From Clostridiales bacterium UBA1779 (GTDB lineage Bacteria; Bacillota; Clostridia; Oscillospirales; CAG-272): a DNA stretch of 42,923 nt. Shown piece after piece: positions 15,011 to 24,369 of the stretch; within the stretch, counting starts at the first letter, position 1; each line of letters starts with the position of its first letter. Location of the stretch: NCBI GenBank assembly GCA_002314565.1, contig DCGL01000066.1, positions 19,146 to 62,068 of the forward strand, in the 5' to 3' direction. Both the position numbers and the translations under genes were made by a program. Below the pieces are notes generated by a model, which made no database searches, was not told where the DNA came from, and was given only the letters and a program-made list of their open reading frames with translations.

Positions 15011-17014
15011 ATGAAGATGAACAGAATGAAAATAAACAGACAAACAAACGTTTACATAATACTGCTTTCACTGATTCTGCTTTTTTCGATGCTTGTTTCC
15101 TGCGGCGAAAATACCGTCAGCGAAATAACGACTGCAATAAGCGAAATCTCCCAAACAGAGGCAGAAAGCAATACGTCAGAGCAAACTGCAGCTATTACAA
15201 GCGCAGACACGACTCCCGTTATCAACGGAATAAAAGATATGCTCAGCGCATATCCGGATGGAAATATCGGAAAAGCATACAATTGCGGTACGGCAAGAAA
15301 CAGCGACCAGACAGAGGCGGCAGGGGACGAAAGTCATCTTTACGTTATTCAGAAAACCGACCTGAATTCATTCAATACGTTTGCTCAGACGCTTGAATCA
15401 AACGGATATACCCGGTATTTCAGCCGCGAATTCGACGGAAACACGGCATACGGCTTTACCAAAGACGGTAAAATTTACTATGCGTATTTTTCCGAACTCC
15501 TTGAAACCGCAAGAATCATTGACGATACTGCAAACGTTGCTCTCCTGTCTGAATTAAAACAGACGGCGGGAAATGAAAAGGTTGAGTTTTATCAGTATTC
15601 AATCGACTACGTCAGAGGGGATACTTATAATACGAACGACAACGCCTGGATGATTAACTGCGGTATGTGCTACGTCATAAAGCTTGCCGACAACAGCCTT
15701 TTCATAATTGACGGAGGCCACAAAACCCAGTCATCAGACGATGCGCTTGAAAGCTTTGATGTTTTTCTTCATAACATCTGCGGCAAGAACATTGACGAGA
15801 AGCTTACAATCAACGGCTGGTATTTTACCCATGCTCACGGTGACCACGTTTATTTCACCTACGCATTTCTGACAAAATTTCACGAGAAGTATGACCTTGT
15901 GAATGCCTTCTGGAATTTCCCGAGTTTTCAGACAATGGGTTCAGGCTATGATTCCGGAACGTTCACGATGAAGCTTTCAATCAACAAGTACTATCCGGAC
16001 GCAACAGTATACAAGCTTCATACCGGGCAGACTTTTACCTTGCCGGGAGTTGACTTCGAGGTTATTTATACTCATGAAGACAACGCCACGTTTGAAGGCG
16101 GTACCAATATTTCGGATTTCAACGCTTCATCAACCGTTCTGAGAATTCATATAGGCGGTAAGACGTTTATGATGCTCGGCGATATTTCAACGGTTGCCGA
16201 GACTGCTATTTGCTCACGCTATTCCAATGCCTTTCTTAAATCCGACGCAGTCCAGCTTGCCCACCATTGCTATAATCAGGTTGATGCCGTCTACCGTGCG
16301 GTAAGTGCCGATCTGATATTGGTTCCCAATTCAAAGGAGGGATATCAGTCAAATTATTCAAAAGTGGCGTCGGCCGTTTCTTATGCCAAAACTCCGCAGA
16401 TACTGACGGCAGGCGAATTCACCTATAAGATTGTTGTTGACGGTTCGGATTTTACCGCATCGAAAATCGCGAGATATACAGAGCAGTACGCATTTACAAA
16501 GCCTTCAGACCTTTCGTTCAACGGGCTGTGCGTTGAAGAAACGCCGGTTGACACCAAGTTTTTGAACGGCACGAAGGAACTGAGCGAACAGATACACGTC
16601 AAATCCATAGTCGGAACAAGAGGAGCCCAGAAGTCAGAGTCCCCCTCATATCTTTTTGACAGCAGCTCCGGTTCAAAGTGGTGCGTTACAAATACCACTT
16701 CCTGCGGTGTAGGATTTATGACCAAGAGTCCCGTAACCGTCAACGGATACCGTCTTTATACTGCCGGGGACACGGCAACGTATCCGGGAAGAAGTCCGGT
16801 TTCATGGACACTGTATGCATCTGTTGACGGAAAAAACTGGGTTGTGCTTGATACGGTTTATAAGTGCCATCTGAGTACTGCAGCCGGCGCTTACAGTACT
16901 TTTGCAATCGATAATCCAGGAACGTATCAGTACTTCTATCTGCAGATTCATTCTGTTGAAAACGGTACTACTATTCAGCTTGCGGATCTCAGAATGTACG
17001 GAACGGTTCAGTAA
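15011..17014 (+). CDS. MBL-fold hydrolase lipoprotein with C-terminal discoidin-like domain (MBL2)
   Basis: A 667-residue lipoprotein: lipobox LVSC with Cys31, a Ser/Thr/Glu linker, then an MBL-fold domain with HAHGDH at residues 274-279, LGDISTVAE (Asp) and VQLAHHCYNQ (His). From about residue 534 a F5/8 type C (CBM32-like) module follows (YLFDSSSGSKWCVTN, PVTVNGYRLYTAGDT, YFYLQIHSVENGTTIQLADLRMYGT), which usually binds galactose-type or other terminal sugars. The catalytic part is related to MBL1. It thus appears to be a surface hydrolase targeted to glycan. Twenty bp separate it from the GH125 gene. The ribosome site is poor, and MKMNRMK offers several starts, so the exact start is uncertain. 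Substrate unknown. Confidence 0.83.
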   Translation: MKMNRMKINRQTNVYIILLSLILLFSMLVSCGENTVSEITTAISEISQTEAESNTSEQTAAITSADTTPVINGIKDMLSAYPDGNIGKAYNCGTARNSDQTEAAGDESHLYVIQKTDLNSFNTFAQTLESNGYTRYFSREFDGNTAYGFTKDGKIYYAYFSELLETARIIDDTANVALLSELKQTAGNEKVEFYQYSIDYVRGDTYNTNDNAWMINCGMCYVIKLADNSLFIIDGGHKTQSSDDALESFDVFLHNICGKNIDEKLTINGWYFTHAHGDHVYFTYAFLTKFHEKYDLVNAFWNFPSFQTMGSGYDSGTFTMKLSINKYYPDATVYKLHTGQTFTLPGVDFEVIYTHEDNATFEGGTNISDFNASSTVLRIHIGGKTFMMLGDISTVAETAICSRYSNAFLKSDAVQLAHHCYNQVDAVYRAVSADLILVPNSKEGYQSNYSKVASAVSYAKTPQILTAGEFTYKIVVDGSDFTASKIARYTEQYAFTKPSDLSFNGLCVEETPVDTKFLNGTKELSEQIHVKSIVGTRGAQKSESPSYLFDSSSGSKWCVTNTTSCGVGFMTKSPVTVNGYRLYTAGDTATYPGRSPVSWTLYASVDGKNWVVLDTVYKCHLSTAAGAYSTFAIDNPGTYQYFYLQIHSVENGTTIQLADLRMYGTVQ

Positions 17015-17074
17015 ATTATTACGGACAGTCACAGCCGGTTTTTGCGTTACAAAACGTCTGACTGCACAATGAAC

Positions 17075-17091
17075 CCGTCCGGTTCGGACGG
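17075..17091 (+). terminator. Intergenic hairpin before GH36-like gene
   Basis: CCGTCCG/CGGACGG stem with a 3-nt loop but no T-run, so it may be an attenuator or RNA-stability hairpin rather than a terminator. Confidence 0.4.
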
Positions 17092-17141
17092 CTCGTAAAC
17101 CAATAAATCATTCAAAGATAATATAAAAGAGGTATCCTATT

Positions 17142-18698
17142 ATGGACAGAAAACTCAGAATTGCCGATTGCACCGTTGAGGTGAATTTCGGCGGAGGAAA
17201 GACCTTCAGAGCCAATACTCCTGACGGAAAAACATCTGTTGATGATGTCACCGTTGAACTTGAAGCAACGGATAAGGGCGCAAAAGTATTTCTCACTGCA
17301 GGTTCAACTCCCGTTGAATGCATAAAAATAGATTTTCCTGTGGAAATAAAGGGGAAGTTCAGAGCCCTGCACGATGCGTGGGAGCGCGGCTACAGCGAGC
17401 TGTGCTTTGACAGTCTTTCAATGGATAAAAAGCTGCCCTGGTATACAATCCTGCACAACGAAGATACTCTTGAAAACATAGCTTACGGCGTAAAAGTCAG
17501 GCCCAATGCTTTCTGCTCGTTTGCGGTATCTGCAGAAAAGGTCGAGCTTTGCTGTGATGTCCACTGCGGAGGCGACGGAGTAATTCTTTCCGGCCGCAGA
17601 CTTGAGGTCTGTGAATATATCAATGAGGAGTACGAAGGAATCAGTGCTTTCGCCGCAGGCAGACGCTTCTGCGCCCTTATGTGCACGGACCCGGTTCTTG
17701 CAAAGAAACCGGTTTACGGTTCAAATAACTGGTATTATGCTTACGGACACTCATCAGATGCTCTGATAAAAAGGGATACCGACTTGCTGTACGAGCTCTG
17801 CGAAGGTATTGAAAACCGTCCTTATATGGTAATTGACGACGGATGGTCGGTAAACCGCTGCGGAGGCCCATGGAACAGAACCAACGGCAATTTCGAGGAT
17901 ATGAAGGCTCTTGCTTCATATATTTCCGATAAGGACATTCTTCCCGGAATCTGGTTCCGTCCTCTCTGCGACCGCAGTGAAAAGTTCCCATCCGAATGGA
18001 GACTGCGCAATGACCGCATCACCTACGATCCCTCCGTTCCCGCTGTTATTGAGAAAATCGAACAGGACGTCGGTCTTATGAAGGACTGGGGATATAAGCT
18101 TATCAAGCACGACTTCACCTGCAACGATACAACCAAGAGGTGGGGAAGAGATATGGCAAGCTCAATCACCGACAGCGGCTGGCACTATGCCGACAGAAGC
18201 CGCACAACAGCCGAAATCATTCTTGATATGTACAGGGCAATAAAAAAGGCTGCAGGGGACATTGTTATAATCGGTTGCAATACATACAGCCATCTCAGCG
18301 CCGGTATTTTCGAAGCAAACCGTACAGGCGACGATACTTCCGGAAGAAGCTTCAGAAGAACCGTCAAGTACGGCGTAAACACTCTTGCATTCCGTCTTAT
18401 TCAGAATAATATCTTCTATGCAGCCGATGCTGACTGCGTAGGTATCACGGGTGATATTCCATGGGAAAACAACCGTGAATGGCTCAATCTGCTTGCAGAG
18501 AGCGGTTCACCCCTCTTCGTATCCCCCAGTCCCGACGCTGTAACGGATGAAATGAAGAAGGACCTGCACCGCGCATTCGAAATCAACTCCCGCCAGACTG
18601 ACGTCTGTGAACCTCTTGACTGGCTGTGGAATTACACGCCAAACCGCTGGATAATCAACGGCACAGAACGTCACTTCAGTTGGAAATGTGACTGTTAA
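17142..18698 (+). CDS. Alpha-galactosidase-like glycosidase (clan GH-D, GH36-like)
   Basis: A 518-residue enzyme without signal peptide. Its barrel motifs follow the GH36/GH27 pattern: PYMVIDDGWSVNRCGGPWN, SDKDILPGIWFRPLCDR, the nucleophile strand YKLIKHDFTCND (Asp324 as likely nucleophile) and NRTGDDTSGRSF (Asp397 or 398 as likely acid). These families cleave alpha-galactosides with retention; related sequences may act on other alpha-linked sugars. The nucleophile motif KHDF differs from the KWDxN of classical alpha-galactosidases, so specificity is uncertain. It starts 127 bp after MBL2 with a GAGG site and may be read from the regulator promoter or from one of its own not identified. It is followed by a strong terminator. 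Confidence 0.75.
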   Translation: MDRKLRIADCTVEVNFGGGKTFRANTPDGKTSVDDVTVELEATDKGAKVFLTAGSTPVECIKIDFPVEIKGKFRALHDAWERGYSELCFDSLSMDKKLPWYTILHNEDTLENIAYGVKVRPNAFCSFAVSAEKVELCCDVHCGGDGVILSGRRLEVCEYINEEYEGISAFAAGRRFCALMCTDPVLAKKPVYGSNNWYYAYGHSSDALIKRDTDLLYELCEGIENRPYMVIDDGWSVNRCGGPWNRTNGNFEDMKALASYISDKDILPGIWFRPLCDRSEKFPSEWRLRNDRITYDPSVPAVIEKIEQDVGLMKDWGYKLIKHDFTCNDTTKRWGRDMASSITDSGWHYADRSRTTAEIILDMYRAIKKAAGDIVIIGCNTYSHLSAGIFEANRTGDDTSGRSFRRTVKYGVNTLAFRLIQNNIFYAADADCVGITGDIPWENNREWLNLLAESGSPLFVSPSPDAVTDEMKKDLHRAFEINSRQTDVCEPLDWLWNYTPNRWIINGTERHFSWKCDC

Positions 18699-18706
18699 TA
18701 CATTAA

Positions 18707-18752
18707 ATCTCCCCGCAGCTGCACCTGAGTGCGTCTGCGGGGAGATTTTTTT
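18707..18752 (+). terminator. Rho-independent terminator of GH36-like gene
   Basis: Perfect 12-bp stem ATCTCCCCGCAG/CTGCGGGGAGAT followed by a T-run. Confidence 0.9.
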
Positions 18753-18845
18753 CACTGAGTGTGCAAACTCGAGTGTTAAAGTCCTATGCCCAAACTGCAG
18801 CAGGAACTGCGTGTAAAGAGTCAAGTAAAATGCAGAAAAATTCGC

Positions 18846-18893
18846 CACAAAATACATAGTAAAATCGCGTAATGTGAAAATTAGTATTTTGTG
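18846..18893. repeat. Inverted repeat downstream of GH106-like gene
   Basis: CACAAAATAC (18846-18855) pairs with GTATTTTGTG (18884-18893) around a 28-nt loop. It is possibly a weak end signal for the minus-strand GH106-like gene. Confidence 0.35.
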
Positions 18894-18958
18894 ATGGATT
18901 TTCTATGTTCGAGCCGGTAGCTGTATTCTGAAATATTGCTGTTGTTTGATATACAATC

Positions 18959-21900
18959 TCAGTCGGTTTCATAAATAACCGGTGCCGAAATCAGTCCTTC
19001 CGGTGCAAGTCTGTATGAGTAGGTCCAGCTGTCACCTACTGTACGCCAGGCTGCGGGGCTCTGGTATGGCATCTTCTGGTCGCCCAGGTGAATGGGACCG
19101 AAGGCGTTCTGGCGGCTGATATATGCGGTAACCGTAACTGTATGAGTACCTTCATATACGTCACGGAACGTTGCAAGATAGGGGGCAAAGGCTGCGGTGA
19201 CGGGTTTTCCGCCGTCAAGCGAGATATCCAATACCGCAGCTCTGTAATGAGGCAGTCTGACGTTCAGAACCGGAAGCTTTGTCGTTACTTCAAACGAATA
19301 TGAAACGGCACCGCCGTAGAAGGGAAGTCCCTGAGATACGATGCTGTCAAAGCCGAGAGATTTTACGGGAGCACCGATTGTAAGCTCAGAGCCGCGTACG
19401 TTTACTGAAAAATTTCCGAGCAGATACATACGTTCGGCTGCCGTCCGTTTACCGAAGGGCATTTCAAATTCAAAAGTGTTCTTTCCCTTGCGCAGCGGGG
19501 GAAGTGCCACGGTCTTAATTGACTTATCCGTATACCAGCCTGCGATCTTGCTTTCAACGGCTTCACCGTTGAATATAATCTTCGTTGTTTCGGCTGCTTC
19601 AAGTGCAAGCTTCGGTGCACGTACCGAAACACTGCTGTCAATTGAGCAGCGCAGGCGGAGTGAGTGAGTTATGGGCTCCTTTTCTATGCACCAGGGCTGG
19701 TTTGCGCTGCCACCCCAGGGGGTCCAGTCGAGAGAACGTCGAAGCTTTGTATCAATTCTCAGAATTTCTTCGGCTTTCTGCCACTCGCCGCCGTCAAAGC
19801 TGTATTCGAAAATATCGAGGACTGCGGCATTCGGCTCGTTAAGTCCGACTTTTACGTCTTTGATTTCAAGCTCTTCGTGAACGATGCGTTTTTCGGGTCC
19901 TGTCGTTTTTTCAAAGGTCAGCGCAGTATCTGCAGGTTCGAGACGGAAGAGGGCACTGTCATGGATATAATATCCCTGTCTTATGACGGTTTTTCCGTTT
20001 TTATGGGTTACGGAAACATCAGTAACTGAGCCGTCAAGCGTATTGTAGAGCTTTGCGTTCCAAAGTCCCCGAACTGTGATAAAAAGCTCAATGAAATTCG
20101 AAAGGTCGCAGTTTCCGGGATGCTTTCCTCGGCAGGTAAAGAGCCAGCGGTATTTTCCGTCCGCACGCAGCTGGTAAATCATATTGTTCGGGCAGGAACC
20201 GCTCAGGTATCTTATATCAACTTCTCTTACGTCTTCAAGCTTTTCAAGCAGGGAAGCCTGAGTGAAATCGCAATGCTCCGAATCGGCAAAGAGAGAAGCA
20301 GGTACAGGTGAAGGCTGTGCATCCATATACTTCGGGGCAATTCCTGCGAAAATGAGTTTTCCTCCGGCTTTACGGAAAGCCTGCAGACGTTCAACCGTGG
20401 TTGAACGCAGGGTTTCGCAGCCGGGGACAATAATTGCATCGTATTTCATTTTACCGACGGTGAGAGGATTTGTGCCCGTCTTGCAGAGCTCGGGAAGCAG
20501 GGACTCTGAGACGTAATCAAAGTCGATATCACCCATCAGCAGCCATTCCGTGACTGATGCGAATTTTGAATCAAGATCCGATCTGACAGCTGCGGTCTGA
20601 TTAGAGGGACCCCAGTGAAGCCAGAGGGATTCGACCGGATGAATGACTCCGACCCGGATAAGCGGCTTTCCGCGGGTCAGGGCCGTGTTCAGTCTTGCGA
20701 AATGGTCTTCGACGTATGAGTATTTCTTATACCAGCTTGACTGGTAGTTGATGCTTGCGGGGTAGTCGCGCTTTGATTCTCCTTCCATGGAAACCCAGGA
20801 AAGGTGAGGCACTCTGACGCTAACGCCGAGAGCTGCCTGCCAGTCTCCCTGAAGCTTGTGGCCGCGGAAATCGAAGTCCCAGCCGGTGACCCCGTAAAGC
20901 TCGCTCATGACGCCTTCACGGCCGTACTGATGAGCAATGGAGGCTGCCTGCTTCGCCGTTGTGTATTCGTGTCTGTCGGCAAGCATATCTATGCCGGGAA
21001 GCTGGAATGCCGAAAGCGAACGCATAACTTCGCCGACGGCTGCTGTCTGTGACGACAGGCTCGGCTCGGACATCATATGTCCCGTGAGCTTTATTCCGTG
21101 ATTTTCGCACCAGGAACCGATGTTTTTTGCAAAGCTGTCGGTAAATCTCTGACAGGCATGGTCGTGATATCTGTATCTGTATCCGGATATCCCTTCGGGC
21201 AGTTCCCATATCAGTTCCGGAATATGGGCGACGATATCCAGACCGTATGCAGCGTTGAAGCTGTCTGGAAAATCATCGGTCCAGGGAAGAGTTACGTCTT
21301 CTTTCGATTCGGGGAAGGAGAGCGCTTTTTTATGTGTGAACTGAGGCTCGTCAGTGAAAATGGCGGGAACGGATTTTCCGAAACGGTCGCCGATTTTCTC
21401 ATAATATCTCTCGTGGGTTACTTCTATGAAGCGGTCGATGCTCGCCTTGTCCATAAGGTTAGCGTACGTCTGACCGTTGAATCGGGGATTGAGGGCCGGT
21501 GATTCAATATAGGCAAACCAGAGAGCGTTTTGGGCGTTTTCACCGTCTTCGAGTTTTCTGTAAGATTCGAGACAGCCGTCTTTGTCGAGCTTTACGTCGA
21601 ATCTTGCTATGAGAGTGCCGTTGCCCGTTCTTACTGCTTTCTGAGTTTCATCCACCTTGTAGGCTGAAGCTTTCTCGTTTTCATACGGAACGGAAGTAAA
21701 GAGCAGATATCTGATTCTGTACTTCGGGTCCTTTGTGACAAGTCCGCCCGCAAAGCCCGAGGGCCAGCGGTCCTCGTCATAGAGCCAGGTGAGCATTCTG
21801 TTCTTTTCGGCTTTGTCAGAACAGGCTTTTACCAGGTCCATAAATTCTTCACCGAGATATTCGGTATCCATACCCGAGCGAACGTGAATATGATAGCCTC

Positions 21901-22057
21901 CGAAGCCCATCTGACGAAGAACGTCAGCCTGACGCAGAAGCTCGTCTTTGTCGAGCTTGCAGTTCCAGGACCAGAAGGGGGCTCCTCTGTATTCAGAGGT
22001 CGGGGAAGCGAAGAGACTGTCGGAAAGTTCTTTTCTTTTGTTTTTATTGTAAAGCAT
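18959..22057 (-). CDS. Glycoside hydrolase, GH106-like (probable alpha-L-rhamnosidase)
   Basis: A 1032-residue protein with no signal peptide. The N-terminal APFWSWNCKLDKDELLRQADVLRQMGFGGYHIHVRSGMDTEYLG is typical of the large GH106/rhamnosidase-like barrel family. Candidate acids are Glu237 in FTDEPQF and Glu386 in MSELYGVTGWDF. A glutamine-amidotransferase-like region (IIVPGCETLRSTTVERLQAFRKAGGKLIFAG) follows, then beta-sandwich domains to the C-terminus, as in known members. The family removes terminal L-rhamnose from pectin side chains or flavonoid glycosides. The upstream rhaA in the same operon, 43 bp away, strongly supports rhamnose as the product. AAAGGAGA lies 9 nt before ATG 22057. 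Without a signal peptide it probably acts on imported oligosaccharides. Exact family assignment needs a profile search. Confidence 0.72.
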   Translation of the reverse strand: MLYNKNKRKELSDSLFASPTSEYRGAPFWSWNCKLDKDELLRQADVLRQMGFGGYHIHVRSGMDTEYLGEEFMDLVKACSDKAEKNRMLTWLYDEDRWPSGFAGGLVTKDPKYRIRYLLFTSVPYENEKASAYKVDETQKAVRTGNGTLIARFDVKLDKDGCLESYRKLEDGENAQNALWFAYIESPALNPRFNGQTYANLMDKASIDRFIEVTHERYYEKIGDRFGKSVPAIFTDEPQFTHKKALSFPESKEDVTLPWTDDFPDSFNAAYGLDIVAHIPELIWELPEGISGYRYRYHDHACQRFTDSFAKNIGSWCENHGIKLTGHMMSEPSLSSQTAAVGEVMRSLSAFQLPGIDMLADRHEYTTAKQAASIAHQYGREGVMSELYGVTGWDFDFRGHKLQGDWQAALGVSVRVPHLSWVSMEGESKRDYPASINYQSSWYKKYSYVEDHFARLNTALTRGKPLIRVGVIHPVESLWLHWGPSNQTAAVRSDLDSKFASVTEWLLMGDIDFDYVSESLLPELCKTGTNPLTVGKMKYDAIIVPGCETLRSTTVERLQAFRKAGGKLIFAGIAPKYMDAQPSPVPASLFADSEHCDFTQASLLEKLEDVREVDIRYLSGSCPNNMIYQLRADGKYRWLFTCRGKHPGNCDLSNFIELFITVRGLWNAKLYNTLDGSVTDVSVTHKNGKTVIRQGYYIHDSALFRLEPADTALTFEKTTGPEKRIVHEELEIKDVKVGLNEPNAAVLDIFEYSFDGGEWQKAEEILRIDTKLRRSLDWTPWGGSANQPWCIEKEPITHSLRLRCSIDSSVSVRAPKLALEAAETTKIIFNGEAVESKIAGWYTDKSIKTVALPPLRKGKNTFEFEMPFGKRTAAERMYLLGNFSVNVRGSELTIGAPVKSLGFDSIVSQGLPFYGGAVSYSFEVTTKLPVLNVRLPHYRAAVLDISLDGGKPVTAAFAPYLATFRDVYEGTHTVTVTAYISRQNAFGPIHLGDQKMPYQSPAAWRTVGDSWTYSYRLAPEGLISAPVIYETD

Positions 22058-22100
22058 ACCCTTGTTCTCCTTTTAAGCGAAAAATGGAAAATATGCGTAT

Positions 22101-23348
22101 TTATCTCTTGAGCAATACTTCTTTTTCGTATTTTTTGACTTCGTCAAGCCATTCCATACCGGCAGCACTTCCGGCACGGCGGCAGTATTCCTGCCATACG
22201 GCGGCAAAGGGGGCTGTTTTGATTTCCTCGGAAAGAACGAGGAGTTCGGAAAATTCGGCGTTTTCCTGCAGCATTGCTCCTTTTTCATTCGGCCACAGTT
22301 CGGCATAGAGCAGAGCCTTGAGGAAGGAGCGCGTTCCGCTTACCCAGGCGGCAATGCGGTTGATGCTTGCGTCAAAGTAATCAAGAGCCAGGTGATAACG
22401 GTCAAGGTCCCCGCATCTGACGATTTCAAGGGCGATTTCACGTATTTCATCGTCAAAACGGACTACGTGGTCACTGTCCCAGCGGACACCGCGGGTTACG
22501 TGAAGGGCGATTTCCGGATTGAATAGCATAAAGGAAGAAATTTTGTCGGCAACGGATTCGGTCGGATGATAATGGCCGTTGTCCATAAGAGGTACAAGGC
22601 CGCGGGTGGCGGCAAAGCTCGTGCAGAATTCGGCGGAACCGACCGTGTAGGATTCAACCCCTATGCCGAAGACCTTTGATTCAAGTGAGATGCAGACGAG
22701 ATTTTTATCGTATCCTGCGGCGAGAATCATATCGAGTGAATCGGCCATTCTTGCACGGCAGCTGTATCTGTCTGCAGGAGTGTCCTTGCAGCCGTCGGGC
22801 ATCCAGAAGTTAATCAGACATTTGGAGCCCGTTTCACGTGCGAAATATTCGCCGATTCTCAGACAGCAGATTCCGTGACGGATCCAGAAATTGCGGACGT
22901 TTTCATCGGGACTTGAAAGAGTAAGCCCGTCCTTAACCATGGGATGTGAAAAATAAGTGGGATTGAAATCAATACCGCAGTTATGAGCCTTGGCAAATTC
23001 AACCCAGGGAGCAAAATGCTCAGGCTTCAGCGAATCTCTGTCGGCACGGTTGTTTTCATTGAAAACCGAATAGCAGGCGTGAACGTTGATTCTGACTTTT
23101 CCGGGGATGAGGCTGATAGCCTTGTCAAGATCCTGCATAAGCTGAACGGGTCCCTTTGCGGCTCCGGGATAATTGCCGGTTGTCTGGATTCCGCCGTCAA
23201 GAGAGGCTGCTCCTTCAAAACCTCTGACGTCATCGCCCTGCCAGCAATGCAGGGATACGGGGACGCCAAGTAATTTTTCAATAGCCAGGTCGGTATCCGT
23301 ACCGAAGGCCTTATATGCTTTTTTTGCTGATTCGTATTCTGTTGACAT
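22101..23348 (-). CDS. rhaA: L-rhamnose isomerase
   Basis: Converts L-rhamnose to L-rhamnulose in the cytosol, using Mn2+. The 415-residue product matches the usual length (E. coli 419) and the family motifs VSLHCWQGDDVRGFEG, GGIQTTGNYPG, LIPGKVRINVHACY and VPLMDNGHYHPTESVADKISS. Start is ATG 23348 because AAAGGG lies 7 nt upstream; the in-frame codon at 23414 is upstream of the -10 box. It is the first gene of a two-gene operon with the GH106-like enzyme, so hydrolysis and isomerisation are made together. Rhamnulokinase (rhaB) and the aldolase (rhaD) are not in the window, nor is a RhaR-type regulator next to it. Confidence 0.95.
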   Translation of the reverse strand: MSTEYESAKKAYKAFGTDTDLAIEKLLGVPVSLHCWQGDDVRGFEGAASLDGGIQTTGNYPGAAKGPVQLMQDLDKAISLIPGKVRINVHACYSVFNENNRADRDSLKPEHFAPWVEFAKAHNCGIDFNPTYFSHPMVKDGLTLSSPDENVRNFWIRHGICCLRIGEYFARETGSKCLINFWMPDGCKDTPADRYSCRARMADSLDMILAAGYDKNLVCISLESKVFGIGVESYTVGSAEFCTSFAATRGLVPLMDNGHYHPTESVADKISSFMLFNPEIALHVTRGVRWDSDHVVRFDDEIREIALEIVRCGDLDRYHLALDYFDASINRIAAWVSGTRSFLKALLYAELWPNEKGAMLQENAEFSELLVLSEEIKTAPFAAVWQEYCRRAGSAAGMEWLDEVKKYEKEVLLKR

Positions 23349-23366
23349 TGATATACCCTTTCGGAA

Positions 23367-23395
23367 ATTATAAAATATATAGAATATTTTATCAA
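23367..23395 (-). promoter_or_regulatory. Promoter of rhaA operon
   Basis: Minus strand TTGATA (23395-23390), 17 bp, TATAAT (23372-23367). Confidence 0.65.
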
Positions 23396-23502
23396 ATAGC
23401 GGTCGGAATTTCAAGGAAAAAAACGATTTTCCGAAAATAAAACCTCAATTTATCAAGGATTGAATTATTTGCTCAAAATGTATTTATTTATATTTCAAAA
23501 TG

Positions 23503-23511
23503 TGATATAAT
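23503..23511 (+). promoter_or_regulatory. Extended -10 promoter of membrane protein-metG-tatD operon
   Basis: TGATATAAT is a TGnTATAAT extended -10 box, 61 nt upstream of GTG 23572. No good -35 is seen at 17 bp. No T-box leader was found. Confidence 0.5.
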
Positions 23512-23571
23512 ACAAGGAATATTATTCACTCAGTCAAGCTGTTTTATTATTTGAGGAAGGAGGAAAACACA

Positions 23572-24369
23572 GTGAGACAGTCAAACGTCTTTTATGAGTT
23601 CGGAAAACAGAATGCAGGATTTGAAATAGGTTCAAAAAAGAATACCGCCGCATCAATTCTCTGCGATGGAACGAACAGACTGATCTGCAGTCTTGCATTT
23701 TTGCTGTGCATCCTGGGTACGTCTCTCGTTTATATTGCCCTGCACGGTTTATGCCTGATGATTTTCGGAAACGCAGTATTTGAACTCAGTTACACTGAAC
23801 AGGACGTAATTTCATATTTTGAAATACTGACGGCAGTTTTCCTCTCTCTTCCGTTATATCACGGATATTCGATAATGATCTGCGGTACGTATGAAAAAAG
23901 AAGAGCAGATATAGCGGATATGCTCATACCGTTTTCGTCAGTGCGGACGTTTTTATGCTCCTTCTTTGTCACGGCAATGTCGTTTCTCTCGGCTGCAGTA
24001 CCGGTAACCGCAATAACTTTATTTGCAATGACAAACGGAATGGGATTTTTCGTTTCGGTTTCGTTTATTGTGACCCCGCTTTGGATTTTTCTCTGCTCGC
24101 TGTTCAGACGAATGTGCCGTTTGCATGCTTTTTGTCCTGATTTGAGCTTTTCAGACTGCCTTATCTGCGCATTTTCTGCCCCGAAAAGCCTGAAAAGGGA
24201 AATGACGGTCTGCGCTTTTTCATTTACCGGAATGTATATACTTTCAGCCGTTACGGTGCTTATTTACGGCATCTGGAACGGATTTGCCATAAAAAATCTC
24301 TGCGCGGCAATGTACGCAGAGGAACTTATTGAAGAATATAAAATTAAAAAGGATAGAGAATTGTTATGA
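23572..24369 (+). CDS. Uncharacterised integral membrane protein
   Basis: A 265-residue protein not recognised as a named family. Five or six hydrophobic segments can be seen (near LAFLLCILGTSLVYIALHG, FEILTAVFLSLPLY, FLCSFFVTAMSFLSAAV, FFVSVSFIVTPLWIFLCSLF and MYILSAVTVLIYG), with a short charged tail EEYKIKKDRELL. Start is GTG 23572 with GGAAGGAGG 9 nt upstream; the in-frame TTG at 23551 overlaps that site. Its stop codon overlaps the metG start (ATGA), so it is translationally coupled to methionyl-tRNA synthetase. The layout is loosely like DUF975-type membrane proteins of Clostridia, but this is only an impression. No enzymatic motif is visible. Confidence 0.75.
   Translation: MRQSNVFYEFGKQNAGFEIGSKKNTAASILCDGTNRLICSLAFLLCILGTSLVYIALHGLCLMIFGNAVFELSYTEQDVISYFEILTAVFLSLPLYHGYSIMICGTYEKRRADIADMLIPFSSVRTFLCSFFVTAMSFLSAAVPVTAITLFAMTNGMGFFVSVSFIVTPLWIFLCSLFRRMCRLHAFCPDLSFSDCLICAFSAPKSLKREMTVCAFSFTGMYILSAVTVLIYGIWNGFAIKNLCAAMYAEELIEEYKIKKDRELL

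Noticed and set aside
4504..17014. The SBP-MBL-GH125 region as an antiphage defence or toxin-antitoxin system
   Set aside because: All genes have carbohydrate or hydrolase signatures with lipoproteins and a sugar-type regulator; no nuclease, sensor or toxin module is visible.
18947..18956. TTGATATACA near the GH106-like stop codon as a further operator
   Set aside because: Imperfect, at the 3' end of a gene and with no promoter beside it; likely chance in AT-rich DNA.
23412..23571. T-box or SAM riboswitch upstream of the metG operon
   Set aside because: The leader between the extended -10 and GTG 23572 is only about 55 nt and shows no T-box sequence or terminator hairpin.
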